Source of the DNA: Epilithonimonas bovis DSM 19482
Lineage (GTDB): Bacteria > Bacteroidota > Bacteroidia > Flavobacteriales > Weeksellaceae
Direction of reading: 5' to 3'
Length of the DNA stretch: 43,566 bases
NCBI RefSeq assembly: GCF_900108115.1
Contig: NZ_FTPU01000027.1
Coordinates: 1-43,566, forward strand
The first letter of the stretch is position 1, and the number at the start of each line of letters is the position of its first letter. A program made the position numbers and the translations under genes. Below the pieces are notes generated by a model. That model saw only the letters and a program-made list of their open reading frames with translations. It had not been told where the DNA came from and did no database searches. This document shows, piece after piece, positions 18,448 to 28,235 of this stretch.

Positions 18448-19419
18448 ATGAAAATACTATATGCCTTCCAGGGTACAGGAAATGGTCATCTGGCACGTGC
18501 GCAGGAGATTATCCCTATTTTGAAAAAACATGCGTTGGTAGATACATTGATTAGCGGGCATCAGACACAGCTGAGATCCGATTTTGATATTGATTTCAGA
18601 TTTAGAGGTATTTCCCTGCTGTATAACAAAGTAGGTGGGTTGTCTTACAAAAAAACATTATTGCAAAATAGCTTTTGCAAAGCCGCTAAAGTCATACGGG
18701 ATCTTGATCTGTCCGCTTATGACCTTATTATCAACGATTTTGAACCATTGACGGGTTGGGCGGCAAAAATGAAACATTACCCGATTATAGAACTCAGCCA
18801 TCAGGCGTCGTTATCTTTTAAGGAAACGCCAAAGCCTGACAAAAAAGATTGGTTTGGTGATATGATCCTTAAGTATTATGTCCCGTGTGAAAAGAAAATA
18901 GGATTTCATTTTGATAATTATAATTCTCTTATCAAAAAACCTGTGATCCGGCAAAAAATCAGAAACCTTAGCCCCAATAATATGGGCCACTATCTGGTTT
19001 ATCTACCCAGTTTTTCAGACGAAGTAATCACCAATTTCCTCACTCGGATAGATGTCGAGTGGAAGGTTTTTTCCAAATATGCCTCTCAATCCCAACGGTT
19101 TGGGAATGTTGAGATCTTCCCCATTGATGAGAAAAAATACCTGCAGCTGTTTGAGTCCTGCGAAGGTATCCTGTGTAACGCCGGTTTTGAAACGCCTGCA
19201 GAGGCTCTTTTTATGCACAAGAAATTATTTGTTATCCCGATAGATAATCAATATGAGCAGGCGTGCAATGCTTTTGCGCTAAGTAAGATGGGCGTGGCCT
19301 TTGCAGACCGACTGGATCCGGTTAAGATCCGCCAATGGATCGGCTCCTATAAATCCCTGACGGTAGATTACCCCAATAATATCGAATCAATTATTATGAA
19401 TGATGTCCTCAATACATAA
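18448..19419 (+). CDS. Glycosyltransferase family protein (GT28/MurG-like fold)
   Basis: 323 residues. The N-terminal motif ILYAFQGTGNGHLARA is the glycine-rich acceptor loop of GT-B enzymes of the GT28 type. The C-terminal half has the nucleotide-sugar site: CEGILCNAGFETPAEALFMHKKLFVIPI, then EQACNAFAL (landmarks), comparable to the G-G-x-x-T/S-x-x-E region of MurG. No signal or membrane helix; probably cytoplasmic, membrane-associated. It follows the metallophosphoesterase by 45 bp and is closed by a terminator, so the pair is probably one operon. Acceptor unknown. Confidence 0.82.
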   Translation: MKILYAFQGTGNGHLARAQEIIPILKKHALVDTLISGHQTQLRSDFDIDFRFRGISLLYNKVGGLSYKKTLLQNSFCKAAKVIRDLDLSAYDLIINDFEPLTGWAAKMKHYPIIELSHQASLSFKETPKPDKKDWFGDMILKYYVPCEKKIGFHFDNYNSLIKKPVIRQKIRNLSPNNMGHYLVYLPSFSDEVITNFLTRIDVEWKVFSKYASQSQRFGNVEIFPIDEKKYLQLFESCEGILCNAGFETPAEALFMHKKLFVIPIDNQYEQACNAFALSKMGVAFADRLDPVKIRQWIGSYKSLTVDYPNNIESIIMNDVLNT

Positions 19420-19421
19420 AA

Positions 19422-19447
19422 AAAACCTGCAAGTTGTTGCAGGTTTT
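19422..19447. terminator. Bidirectional terminator between the glycosyltransferase and SH3-domain genes
   Basis: AAAACCTGCAA (19422-19432) and TTGCAGGTTTT (19437-19447) form a perfect 11-bp stem with loop GTTG, with A and T runs on the two sides. It serves both convergent genes. Confidence 0.92.
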
Positions 19448-19469
19448 ATGTTAATATATGTCCATCATA

Positions 19470-19886
19470 TTAAGCTTTCAGATATCTGGAATAGGCGTAA
19501 CCTTCTTCGCCATCTTTGGTCTTGATTTTCCACCAGTCTTCAGAAGATTGCTCTACGAGCGTTACCACTTCGCCTTTTGCAGCTTTTCCTACAACGGCAG
19601 CTTCGGTAGAAGGCTCCTGTCTGATGTTAAGGTTAGATTGGTCTGTATCAACTGTTAAGGAAGCACCGGCAGCTAATCCAGAAACCTGAACATCAATATT
19701 GATATCGGTTGCTGTATATGATGGGTCAATAGCACCTAGGGCATTCCATACAGTATCTTTTGACGCACTGTTAGACGCTTTCCCGGTAATGTATAGAACA
19801 CCACCCTGTTCCTGAACTGACAAATCTGAAAGTCCTGCTGACTGAGCCGCAGAAACTACAGTTGCATATTTTTCTTGTAAACTCAT
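19470..19886 (-). CDS. BON plus bacterial SH3 domain protein
   Basis: 138 residues. The N-terminal half (about 1-70) contains a BON-like segment (SVQEQGGVLYITGKASN). The C-terminal half (about 78-138) is a bacterial SH3 domain: SNLNIRQEPSTEAAVVGKAAKGEVVTL, then WWKIKTKDGEEGYAYSRYL (landmarks). No signal peptide is visible, which is odd for an SH3b protein, so it may be cytoplasmic or exported otherwise. It lies 5 bp behind the BON lipoprotein gene, so the two are cotranscribed. Confidence 0.82.
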   Translation of the reverse strand: MSLQEKYATVVSAAQSAGLSDLSVQEQGGVLYITGKASNSASKDTVWNALGAIDPSYTATDINIDVQVSGLAAGASLTVDTDQSNLNIRQEPSTEAAVVGKAAKGEVVTLVEQSSEDWWKIKTKDGEEGYAYSRYLKA

Positions 19887-19891
19887 TTGTA

Positions 19892-20371
19892 TTATTTTAC
19901 TGTGATTTTGTTATCGTATTTACCAATTTTAAGCGCATCTACAGATTCTTTTACTTTTCTGGCATTAGCAGAAGTAGTAGATCCTGTTAAGGTTAATGTA
20001 CCGTTGACGTCTTCAGCTTTCACACCCGGGATATCTTTAATTGCTGTATTCACTTTTTGTAGTACAGTTGCATCTACAGCATTCACTTCTACCGGTGCAG
20101 CAGCAGGTGTTACAGTAGCCATATCATGGACATCTTTAACGCCCTGAACTTTTTTCAAAGCATCGATAGCAGCCTGTTTGTCAGCTTCTGTAGCAAAAAC
20201 ACCACTTAGATGTGCTTCTCCTTCTTTTACTTCAACAGAAGTGCCAGGGTAAGCGGTAATGGCAGTTGTGGCCTGAGATGTTAATTCTGCATCAGATACT
20301 TTCTTTTTACAAGAAACAGCTGTCATAGACACCATCAGTGCAAGGGCAGCAATTTTGATTGATTTTTTCAT
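19892..20371 (-). CDS. Lipoprotein with two BON domains
   Basis: 159 residues. Signal with lipobox MTAVSC (Cys about 21) followed by KKK. Two BON domains, with cores GEAHLSGVFATEADKQAAIDALKKV (about 52-76) and VNGTLTLTGSTTSANARKV (about 122-140), are linked by an Ala/Pro/Val stretch. BON lipoproteins such as OsmY and DolP bind phospholipid or help the envelope under stress. First gene of a two-gene unit with the SH3 protein. Confidence 0.88.
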   Translation of the reverse strand: MKKSIKIAALALMVSMTAVSCKKKVSDAELTSQATTAITAYPGTSVEVKEGEAHLSGVFATEADKQAAIDALKKVQGVKDVHDMATVTPAAAPVEVNAVDATVLQKVNTAIKDIPGVKAEDVNGTLTLTGSTTSANARKVKESVDALKIGKYDNKITVK

Positions 20372-20544
20372 AGTATAAAAAATTATTTATATTGTGTTTT
20401 ATAGTATTAAAACTTGTGCCAAAACAATATCAACTGTTTGATTATTGATTCAAGGTTTTGATTTTAGTAAAGTTAAAAACTTTTTTAAAGAGACAATTAA
20501 AATTAGTTAAAATTAATAGATTCGTTCTTGGAAAAAATTTTTAA

Positions 20545-21534
20545 TTATCTTCGGATATTGGTATGCTGGTAGTTCCGGACAACGAATCTCAGACCGGTTT
20601 CCAAAATTTCGCCCATGCTTTCGCATTTTAAAAATTGTGTGTTGTAAGTCAATTTCTGCAAAGCTGTTTTAAGTTGGGTAATATAGTCTACCGTAGAGAT
20701 ACGGTCATTTTTCATAATGTCAAGAAGTTGCTGTAAGCGCAGCTGGCTGGCCAATGCACGTTTAGCGATGGCTGAGCGCACTTCTTTACGATACTGTTCT
20801 ACGGAGCTAGGCTTTAGTTTTTCATTTACAAGCTCTACCATTTTTTGGTTTTCCTTAAAATATTGAGGAAGATAGATTTTCAGTTGTCCCTCATACGACT
20901 GTTGATCAAAATCTATGGCGCGGATCCTGTAAACAACCTGATCGAAATCGTGCGTGGGAATGATCACATAATTATATGACCGCATATCACCCAGAAGGCC
21001 AAGCATGCAACGTTCGTTAAACTTCACAAATTCTTTGGCAATCTGGGATTTTTCCTGATCCGAGCAGTTTTCCAGATGTTCCTTAATAAAAATATCACCT
21101 GGGATTCCCAATATATGCTCTTCTATCAGCGTATCTTCATAAATGAGGAAATTAATCCGGTTGAAAGACAGGATATCCTCCAGTTCCAGGCCGTATAATC
21201 TGGAAGCATCGGCTTTTTTGATATAAAAATTAGTGTAATTATCATTCAAAATATTACGAACCCGGATACGGAACGGCTTTGAGTTCCCAAATGTGCAGTA
21301 ATGGATAGAATCTACTGTGAGAAAGGGCAGGACATCCTCATCACCGTCAGAATGCAGTAAAGTATAGATTTTGTTGAGGTTGGCTTCGATCTCAGCGTGC
21401 TCAAATTCTGAATAATAGACACTCAGCCACAAAGTGTCCTGGCCATCTTTGTCCAATACCGATGTATAGCCGGAAAATCTCAAAAGATCATCATAATGAA
21501 AACGAAATCCCGTCACACGATTGTTGTTCTCCAT
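20545..21534 (-). CDS. Conserved protein of unknown function, possibly with a kinase-like core
   Basis: 329 residues, no recognised family. No signal or membrane segment. The stretch GLLGDMRSYNYVIIP ... RIRAIDFDQQ (about 180-215) loosely resembles the catalytic (D-x4-N) and metal-binding (D-F-D) loops of protein-kinase-like phosphotransferases such as APH or HipA; this is only a resemblance. The C-terminal third is helical and basic. It lies 107 bp downstream of icmF on the same strand and may be cotranscribed, though no B12 or acyl-CoA link can be read from its sequence. ATG 21534 is the start. Confidence 0.6.
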   Translation of the reverse strand: MENNNRVTGFRFHYDDLLRFSGYTSVLDKDGQDTLWLSVYYSEFEHAEIEANLNKIYTLLHSDGDEDVLPFLTVDSIHYCTFGNSKPFRIRVRNILNDNYTNFYIKKADASRLYGLELEDILSFNRINFLIYEDTLIEEHILGIPGDIFIKEHLENCSDQEKSQIAKEFVKFNERCMLGLLGDMRSYNYVIIPTHDFDQVVYRIRAIDFDQQSYEGQLKIYLPQYFKENQKMVELVNEKLKPSSVEQYRKEVRSAIAKRALASQLRLQQLLDIMKNDRISTVDYITQLKTALQKLTYNTQFLKCESMGEILETGLRFVVRNYQHTNIRR

Positions 21535-21641
21535 GTATTTTTGGAGATCTTGTGAAACCGGATAAATGGGTTTTCGGAATTCTATTTTGACGTCTTTTAT
21601 CTGCTTTTTTAATTAAAGAAACCTTCAAGGTTTGAGATTTT

Positions 21642-24600
21642 TTACATATTCCTTCTATACTTACCACCCACTTCAAACAAAGCATTGGTAATCTGTCCCA
21701 GCGAACAGTATTTCACCGCATTCATCATTACTTCAAACAAATTCTGCTGATTGATCGCAGCGTGTTGTAATTGTTTTAAAGCTTCAGAAGATTTACTCTC
21801 ATTGGCTTTCTGGAAGTTATGAAGATTTTCGATCTGAGCCTGCTTTTCTTCCTCGGTCGAGCGGATCACTTCTCCCGGAAGAACCGTTGGCGAGCCGTCT
21901 TTTCCTAAGAACGTATTAACGCCGATTATCGGATATTCTCCGGTGTGTTTCAGCCATTCGTAATGCATCGATTCTTCCTGGATTTTTGAACGCTGATACA
22001 TCGTTTCCATCGCACCCAAAACGCCACCTCTTTCCGTAATTCTGTCGAATTCTGCATAAACGGCTTCTTCCACCAGATCTGTTAATTCTTCAATAATAAA
22101 TGAACCTTGTAACGGATTTTCGTTCTTCGCTAATCCTAATTCTTTATTGATAATCAGCTGGATTGCCATTGCTCTTCTTACCGATTGCTCAGTCGGAGTG
22201 GTAATCGCTTCGTCATAAGCGTTGGTGTGAAGCGAATTACAGTTGTCGTAGATGGCATAAAGCGCTTGAAGAGTCGTTCTGATATCGTTAAAATCAATTT
22301 CCTGTGCGTGAAGCGAACGTCCTGAAGTTTGAATATGATATTTCAACATCTGGCTTCTTTCGTCGGCACCGTATTTCAGTTTCATTGCTTTTGCCCAGAT
22401 CCTTCTTGCCACACGTCCGATTACTGAATATTCCGGGTCGATGCCGTTCGAGAAAAAGAAGGATAAATTCGGTGCAAAATCATTGATGTTCATTCCTCTT
22501 GACAAATAATATTCAACGTAAGTGAAGCCATTTGCTAAGGTAAATGCCAACTGGGAAACAGGATTGGCGCCCGCTTCCGCAATGTGATATCCTGAAATAG
22601 AAACCGAGTAGAAATTTCTTACTTTTTCTTTGATGAAATATTCCTGAACGTCGCCCATCAGTCTTAAAGCAAATTCAGTCGAGAAAATACAGGTGTTCTG
22701 AGCCTGGTCTTCTTTTAAAATATCAGCCTGGACTGTTCCACGGACGGTCGCAATCGTTTTAGCTTTGATTTCAGCATAGACATCGGCAGGAATAATTTCG
22801 TCACCTGTGATTCCTAATAATTTTAAACCTAAACCATTATTGGAAGGCGGAAGTTCTCCGTTATATTTTGGTCTTTCTAAGCCTTTGTCGTCGAATTTTG
22901 CCTTTAAAACTTCTTCAACTTTTGCTTCCAAATGATGTTCAGCGATGTATTTTTCAACATTCTGATCGATCGCTGCATTCATAAAGAAAGCCAACAACAT
23001 CGGAGCCGGACCATTAATCGTCATTGAAACTGAAGTCAATGCATTTACCAGATCAAATCCGGAATAGAGTTTTTTCGCATCATCCAAAGTCGCGATTGAA
23101 ACGCCCGCATTTCCGATTTTACCATAAATATCCGGTGGTAGAGCAGGATCTTGCCCGTATAAAGTCACAGAATCGAAAGCTGTCGAAAGTCGTTTTGCAG
23201 GCATTTCCGCAGAAACATAATGGAATCTTCTGTTGGTTCTTTCGGGGCCTCCTTCTCCGGCGAACATTCTTGTCGGATCTTCTCCTGTTCTTTTGAAAGG
23301 ATAAATTCCTGCGGTGTAAGGGAAACTTCCCGGAAGATTTTCCTGGCCTTTCCATTTGATCAGATCACCCCAATCATTGTATTTTGGTAAAGCGATTTTT
23401 GGAATTCTAAGATGAGATAAAGATTCTGTTGAGGTCGCTACTTTAATTTCTTTTCCTCTTACAAAATAGGAGTAAAACTCTTCGTGGAAGGCTTTTTTCG
23501 TATCATCCCAGGTTTTCAGGAAGTCGATGTTTTCCTGCCAGAGTTCTTTTTCAGCTTTTTGATATTCAGCGTCTAAAGTTTCATTGGAGATGATTTTTTT
23601 AACGCCGTCAATATGATACATTGTTCTGGCTAATTCAGCTTGTTTTTCGATGTTTGCATCGTATTGTCTGTTGTTTTCAACAATTTCAGAAAGGTAACGG
23701 ACTCTTTTTGGTGGAATAATCGTTACTTCGTCAGTAATTTCTTGTTCAACAAATGTTTTTAAATTTAGATCAGCAAACTTCTGATTTACTTTAAACACCA
23801 ATCTGTTGTATAATTCTGTCGTTCCGTGATCGTTGAATTGCGAAGCTTTTGTTGCGTAAACCGGCATTTCATCCAATGGCTGTTCCCATAATAAATGGTT
23901 TCTCTGAAACTGTTTTCTTACGGCTTGCAGCGCATCAAGGGCGCCACGTTTGTCAGACTTGTTCAAAGCCACAAGATCCGCGTAATCCAACATATCGATT
24001 TTTTCCAACTGTGTGGAAGCTCCGTATTCAGGTGTCATCACGTACATCGAAACATCCGCAATGTCCGAAACTTCTGAACCGGATTGACCGATACCCGAAG
24101 TTTCCAGGATGATAATATCAGGATGAGCCAGTTTCAAAACATTCAAAGCGGAATGGATGAACGGAGAAACCGAAACGTTGTTTTCTCTCGTCGCCATCGA
24201 ACGCATATAAACTCTCGGGTCATTGATGGCGTTCATTCGGATCCGGTCACCCAAAAGCGCACCTCCGGTTTTCTTTTTCGATGGGTCGATGGAAATAATC
24301 GCAATTTTTTTATCCGGATTTGAGCGTAAGAAACGTCTTACCAATTCGTCTGTTAAAGAAGATTTTCCTGCCCCGCCGGTTCCTGTGATGCCGATAATAG
24401 GAATATTTAAATCTTTTGATTTTTCGTCGATTGCTTTTACCAATTCAGGTTTTTCTTCTGAAAAGTTTTCAACCGCTGAAATGACCTTTGCTATGCTTGT
24501 CGGGTTTTCAAAACTGATGGAATCTAAATCTTCTACCGTTACATCTTTCCCCGTTGCGAAATCTGATCTATTTACCAAATCATCGATCATCCCCTGTAAA

Positions 24601-24989
24601 CCCAATTCGCGGCCGTCGTCCGGAGAATAGATCCTGTCAATCCCGTAATTCATCAAGTCTTTGATTTCTTCCGGCAAAATTACACCGCCGCCGCCGCCAA
24701 AAATTTTGATCTGCGGCGAGTTTTTTTCTCTTAAAAGATCGTAGATGTATTTGAAATATTCGTTGTGGCCGCCTTGATATGAAGTTAAGGCAATAGCGTT
24801 GGCGTCTTCCTGAATGGCTGTGTTCACGACTTCTTCTGCTGATTTATCGTGTCCAAGGTGAATGACCTCGCATCCGGTTCCCTGGATGACACGGCGCATA
24901 ATATTGATGGCAGCATCGTGGCCATCGAAAAGCGAAGCTGCGGTTACAATTCTTACTTTGTTTTTTGGCGTATATTTTTGGGTTTGCAT
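21642..24989 (-). CDS. icmF: Fused isobutyryl-CoA mutase IcmF (B12 domain, G-protein chaperone, mutase)
   Basis: 1115 residues, the normal IcmF length. Domain order identifies it: B12-binding domain first (about 10-145, [14 protein letters not shown] holds the cobalt-ligand His, GGGGG at 98-102), then a MeaB/ArgK-like GTPase (Walker [10 protein letters not shown] about 203-211, [19 protein letters not shown], base-recognition NKSD), then the substrate-binding (beta/alpha)8 mutase domain ([38 protein letters not shown] landmarks). It interconverts isobutyryl-CoA and n-butyryl-CoA with adenosylcobalamin; the G-domain loads the cofactor. It diverges from a branched-chain oxoacid dehydrogenase E1, which would produce isobutyryl-CoA from valine. 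In classical MCM the B12 motif is DxHxxG; here it is DGHDAA, as usual in IcmF. Confidence 0.93.
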   Translation of the reverse strand: MQTQKYTPKNKVRIVTAASLFDGHDAAINIMRRVIQGTGCEVIHLGHDKSAEEVVNTAIQEDANAIALTSYQGGHNEYFKYIYDLLREKNSPQIKIFGGGGGVILPEEIKDLMNYGIDRIYSPDDGRELGLQGMIDDLVNRSDFATGKDVTVEDLDSISFENPTSIAKVISAVENFSEEKPELVKAIDEKSKDLNIPIIGITGTGGAGKSSLTDELVRRFLRSNPDKKIAIISIDPSKKKTGGALLGDRIRMNAINDPRVYMRSMATRENNVSVSPFIHSALNVLKLAHPDIIILETSGIGQSGSEVSDIADVSMYVMTPEYGASTQLEKIDMLDYADLVALNKSDKRGALDALQAVRKQFQRNHLLWEQPLDEMPVYATKASQFNDHGTTELYNRLVFKVNQKFADLNLKTFVEQEITDEVTIIPPKRVRYLSEIVENNRQYDANIEKQAELARTMYHIDGVKKIISNETLDAEYQKAEKELWQENIDFLKTWDDTKKAFHEEFYSYFVRGKEIKVATSTESLSHLRIPKIALPKYNDWGDLIKWKGQENLPGSFPYTAGIYPFKRTGEDPTRMFAGEGGPERTNRRFHYVSAEMPAKRLSTAFDSVTLYGQDPALPPDIYGKIGNAGVSIATLDDAKKLYSGFDLVNALTSVSMTINGPAPMLLAFFMNAAIDQNVEKYIAEHHLEAKVEEVLKAKFDDKGLERPKYNGELPPSNNGLGLKLLGITGDEIIPADVYAEIKAKTIATVRGTVQADILKEDQAQNTCIFSTEFALRLMGDVQEYFIKEKVRNFYSVSISGYHIAEAGANPVSQLAFTLANGFTYVEYYLSRGMNINDFAPNLSFFFSNGIDPEYSVIGRVARRIWAKAMKLKYGADERSQMLKYHIQTSGRSLHAQEIDFNDIRTTLQALYAIYDNCNSLHTNAYDEAITTPTEQSVRRAMAIQLIINKELGLAKNENPLQGSFIIEELTDLVEEAVYAEFDRITERGGVLGAMETMYQRSKIQEESMHYEWLKHTGEYPIIGVNTFLGKDGSPTVLPGEVIRSTEEEKQAQIENLHNFQKANESKSSEALKQLQHAAINQQNLFEVMMNAVKYCSLGQITNALFEVGGKYRRNM

Positions 24990-25009
24990 TTCTTAAAATC
25001 GATTGTTTT

Positions 25010-25017
25010 CAAATATA
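25010..25017 (-). promoter_or_regulatory. -7 element of icmF
   Basis: TATATTTG on the minus strand, a perfect TAnnTTTG match, 20 bp before the icmF ATG. The nearest -33-like TTG is 27 bp away, longer than usual. Confidence 0.4.
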
Positions 25018-25115
25018 ATATTTTTTATGAAAAGGAAAAACGTTCAAAATAATCGGTCATTATAGAAAAATTACAGCCGATTAATATCAGGCCTACCAAC
25101 TTTACGCCATAAAAA

Positions 25116-25137
25116 CTAACTAACATTTGTTAGTTAG
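25116..25137. promoter_or_regulatory. Perfect palindrome, probable TetR-type operator
   Basis: CTAACTAACA (25116-25125), 2-bp spacer TT, then TGTTAGTTAG (25128-25137). The arms are perfectly complementary. It covers the -33 TTG (25127-25129) of the downstream E1 promoter and lies about 100 bp upstream of icmF. Size and symmetry fit a TetR-family operator, and a TetR gene follows E1 at 27545. Binding is inferred. Confidence 0.65.
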
Positions 25138-25156
25138 ATAAAAAAGTGTAAGTTTG
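25127..25156 (+). promoter_or_regulatory. Promoter of the E1 gene and perhaps the following catabolic genes
   Basis: TTG at 25127-25129, 19-bp spacer, TAAGTTTG at 25149-25156 (perfect TAnnTTTG). One of the best promoters in the window. Its -33 lies within the palindrome, so a bound repressor would block it. Transcription would start near 25161, about 57 nt before ATG 25218. Confidence 0.65.
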
Positions 25157-25217
25157 TATTAATCCCATTCGATTGATAAATATTGAAAATAATCATTTGA
25201 ATATCAAATGTTTAAAT

Positions 25218-27299
25218 ATGGAAATTACCGAGAAACATTTTTTAAACAAAGAAACCAACCTGACTGACTTACTCAAATCGGCATATCGCCTGATGTTTAC
25301 AGCAAAAACAATGACCGATTTATTTGAGCAGGAAAAAAAGATCACTTCAAAATATGTTCACGCTACTTCTAGGGGTCACGAGGCTATTCAGCTGGCTTTA
25401 GGAATGCAGTTGTTGCCACAGGATTTCGTGAGTCCTTATTATAGAGATGATTCGATTTTATTGGGCGTTGGATTGACGCCTTACGAATTGATGCTCCAAC
25501 TTTTAGCGAAACGAGACGACCCTTTTTCCGGCGGAAGAACTTACTACGCGCATCCAAGTTTGCGAAGAGACGATTTTCCGAAAATGATTCATCAAAGTTC
25601 CGGAACGGGAATGCAAGCCATTCCAACAACAGGAATTGCAATGGGAATGAAGTATAAGGAAGAAACAGGAATTGGTAAGAATCTTGAACAGAAGCCAATT
25701 GCAGTTTGTTCGCTCGGCGATGCAAGCTGTACAGAAGGCGAAGTTTCCGAAGCGTTTCAAATGGCAGCACTGAAACAATTACCAATTCTTTATCTCGTTC
25801 AGGACAACGAATGGGATATTTCTGCCAATGCAAAAGAAATCCGTGCGCAGGATATTACAGAATATATGCGGGGCTTCAACGGCATCGGAACCAAAACCAT
25901 CGACGGAACCGATTTTATAAAGTCTTACGAAACCGTCAAAGAATGCATCAAAATCATTCGTGAAGAACGCCGACCAATGCTCGTTCACGCAAAAGTTCCG
26001 TTGCTCAATCATCATACTTCCGGCGTTAGAAAAGAATGGTATCGAGACGATTTGGAAGAATGTGCGAAGAATGACCCGTTAGTAAAACTTAGAAATAAAC
26101 TTTCAGAATTTAGTATAGAAGATTCAGAAGTTGAATCGATTGAAAAAGAAGTTCAGAATCTGGTAAGAACTGATTTTGAAAATGCAATTCTTGCAGAAGA
26201 CCCAAAACCTGAAGACGTTTATAATTTCGATTTTGCACCAACACCGGTTACGGAAGAAAAAGGCGAACGCGAACCGAAAGGAAAAATCCCTACAGTAATG
26301 GTGGATTGCGCATTATTCGCGATTAGAGAATTGATGCAAAAACATCCGGAAGCTTTATTATATGGCCAGGATGTTGGGTTGAGATTAGGCGGCGTTTTCC
26401 GAGAAGCGATTACTTTGGCAGCGCAGTTTGGTGAGAAAAGGGTTTTCAATACACCAATCCAGGAGGCGTTTATTGTCGGTTCGACGGTCGGAATGAGCGC
26501 AGTCGGACTGAAACCGATTGTTGAAGTTCAATTCGCAGATTACATTTGGCCAGGTCTGAATCAATTATTTACCGAAGTTTCCAGAAGCTATTATTTATCC
26601 AATGGAAAATGGCCGGTTTCGATGATTCTCAGAGTTCCGATTGGCGCTTACGGAAGCGGCGGACCTTACCATTCCAGCTCTGTGGAAAGTGTTTTGACGA
26701 ATATCAAAGGAATCAAAATCGCTTATCCTTCCACGGGTGCAGATTTGAAAGGTTTGATGAAAGCTGCTTTCTACGACCCGAATCCGGTTGTGATGTTGGA
26801 GCACAAAGGTCTTTATTGGTCAAAAATCGAAGGAACAGAAGCTGCAAAAACCGTCGAACCGGACGAAGATTACATTATTCCGTTCGGGAAAGCGCGAGAA
26901 GTTTTGCTTTGCGACAATCGTCAGGACAAACCAACAATCACAATCATTACTTACGGAATGGGCGTTTATTGGGCTTCCAATGCTGCGAAAGAATTTGATA
27001 ATCAAATCGAAATTATAGATTTGAGAACACTCGCTCCTCTGGATGAAAACAGAGTTTTCGAAAGTGTGAAAAAACATAACCGTTGTATCGTTTTGACAGA
27101 AGAACCTGTCAATAACAGTTTTGCGCAAAGTCTGGCAGCAAGAATCAGTGAAAATTGTTTCAGACATTTGGACGCTCCGGTAAAAGTAGTTGGTGCAAAA
27201 GATTTGCCTGCAATACCCATCAATTCTGAATTGGAGAAAGAAATGCTGCCAAACACAGAAAAATTAATTAAAGAAATAGAACAATTGTTGAAATATTAA
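25218..27299 (+). CDS. Fused E1 alpha/beta of branched-chain 2-oxoacid dehydrogenase
   Basis: 693 residues from ATG 25218 (MEITEKHF); the TTG at 25173 lies only about 10 nt behind the predicted transcript start and is not preferred. The N-terminal half is the thiamine-diphosphate alpha subunit (TSRGHEAIQLALG; TPP motif GDASCTEGEVSEAF...NEW). From about residue 365 comes the beta subunit (VDCALFAIRELMQKHPE, GEKRVFNTPIQEAFIVGSTVGM, VEVQFADYIWPGLNQL as landmarks). Such fusions in Bacteroidetes are usually assigned to 3-methyl-2-oxobutanoate dehydrogenase. It would decarboxylate the oxoacids of Val, Leu and Ile and pass the acyl group to an E2 not encoded here. Divergent icmF supports the valine link; the paa genes follow on the same strand. 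Strong promoter with a palindromic operator. Confidence 0.9.
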   Translation: MEITEKHFLNKETNLTDLLKSAYRLMFTAKTMTDLFEQEKKITSKYVHATSRGHEAIQLALGMQLLPQDFVSPYYRDDSILLGVGLTPYELMLQLLAKRDDPFSGGRTYYAHPSLRRDDFPKMIHQSSGTGMQAIPTTGIAMGMKYKEETGIGKNLEQKPIAVCSLGDASCTEGEVSEAFQMAALKQLPILYLVQDNEWDISANAKEIRAQDITEYMRGFNGIGTKTIDGTDFIKSYETVKECIKIIREERRPMLVHAKVPLLNHHTSGVRKEWYRDDLEECAKNDPLVKLRNKLSEFSIEDSEVESIEKEVQNLVRTDFENAILAEDPKPEDVYNFDFAPTPVTEEKGEREPKGKIPTVMVDCALFAIRELMQKHPEALLYGQDVGLRLGGVFREAITLAAQFGEKRVFNTPIQEAFIVGSTVGMSAVGLKPIVEVQFADYIWPGLNQLFTEVSRSYYLSNGKWPVSMILRVPIGAYGSGGPYHSSSVESVLTNIKGIKIAYPSTGADLKGLMKAAFYDPNPVVMLEHKGLYWSKIEGTEAAKTVEPDEDYIIPFGKAREVLLCDNRQDKPTITIITYGMGVYWASNAAKEFDNQIEIIDLRTLAPLDENRVFESVKKHNRCIVLTEEPVNNSFAQSLAARISENCFRHLDAPVKVVGAKDLPAIPINSELEKEMLPNTEKLIKEIEQLLKY

Positions 27300-27445
27300 A
27301 AATTGATTAAACCACAACAGTCACAAAAGGAAGTTTAAAAATAAGTTTACAAAAGATCAAAAAAGATAACTTTTAAGCCATTTTCTCTTTTTTGGACTTT
27401 CAAAAGACTTAAAAAATAAATATAGCTTTTGTGGTTTTAAAAAAT

Positions 27446-27532
27446 CTTAGCTGAGCGTAAGCGCCTTTGCGAACCTTAAAAATATTTTCAATAATATCAA
27501 AAAAACTTTGCGGACTTTGCGTTCAAAAAATA
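27446..27532 (+). repeat. TTTGCG-type intergenic repeat before the TetR gene
   Basis: Two-part element: CTGAGCGTAAGCGCCTTTGC...CCTTAAAAA, an AT spacer, then ACTTTGCGGACTTTGCG plus TTCAAAAAA. Shared with copies at 28154, 31222, 32746 and (diverged) 38040. Confidence 0.75.
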
Positions 27533-27544
27533 TGATTATTTAAA

Positions 27545-28144
27545 ATGGAATTAGATTTATCCACAGATAAAAAAATAAAAATCAATAAAAAAGAATTGAT
27601 TTTAGCAGAAGCCGCCAAACTTTTCAAAGAGAAAGGATTCGGCGGAACCAGTATGCGCGACCTCGCTGAAAAAGTGGGAATGGAAGCGGCAAGTATGTAC
27701 AACCACATCAAATCCAAAGACGAAATTCTGGAATTGATATGTTTCAAAATTGCCAACCAATATATTTCTCAGCTTCAGGAAATCGAAAATACGAACCAAA
27801 ATTTTCAGGAAAAACTGAGAGCAATTATCGGACTTCACGTTCAGTTGATTATCGAAGATTCGGCTTCGGTTTCTGTAGCGAATAACGATTGGAAATACCT
27901 TTCCGAAGAGAAGAAAAATCAATACAAACAAATTCGAAAATCTTATGAAAAAAGCTTCGCCAATATCATAGAAAAAGGAATGGAAAACGGAGAATTCAAA
28001 AAAATGAATGTTTCTGTGGCATTGTTCACAATGTTATCTTCAATCCGTTGGATAGAATTATGGTACAAACCAAGCCGAGAAATCACACCACAAGAACTGG
28101 AAGAAGATTTGAAAACATTATTAATGAACGGCTTAAATAATTAA
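27545..28144 (+). CDS. TetR/AcrR-family transcriptional regulator
   Basis: 199 residues. The TetR DNA-binding domain is clear: AAKLFKEKGFGGTSMRDLAEKVGM, then ASMYNHIKSKDEIL (about 22-60, landmarks), with the C-terminal ligand domain ending in a helical segment. It lies between the E1 gene and paaE on the same strand. I infer control of the palindrome at 25116-25137 and of the following paa genes, with an acyl-CoA or phenylacetyl-CoA as inducer by analogy to PaaR and fatty-acid TetR regulators; the ligand is not shown by sequence. ATG 27545 fits. Confidence 0.92.
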   Translation: MELDLSTDKKIKINKKELILAEAAKLFKEKGFGGTSMRDLAEKVGMEAASMYNHIKSKDEILELICFKIANQYISQLQEIENTNQNFQEKLRAIIGLHVQLIIEDSASVSVANNDWKYLSEEKKNQYKQIRKSYEKSFANIIEKGMENGEFKKMNVSVALFTMLSSIRWIELWYKPSREITPQELEEDLKTLLMNGLNN

Positions 28145-28153
28145 ATTCAAATT

Positions 28154-28233
28154 TTAGCTAAGCGTAAGCGGCTTTGCGGACTTAAAAACATATAGTTAAT
28201 CAAAAAAACTTTGCGCACTTTGCGTTTAAAAAT
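28154..28233 (+). repeat. TTTGCG-type intergenic repeat directly before paaE
   Basis: AGCTAAGCGTAAGCGGCTTTGC...ACTTAAAAAC, spacer, ACTTTGCGCACTTTGCG, then TTTAAAAATAA touching the ATG of paaE at 28236. Close copy of that at 27446. Confidence 0.8.
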
Positions 28234-28235
28234 AA

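Noticed and set aside
25173-25217. TTG start of the E1 gene
   Set aside because: About 10 nt behind the predicted transcript start, and an ATG start with a good N-terminus lies at 25218.
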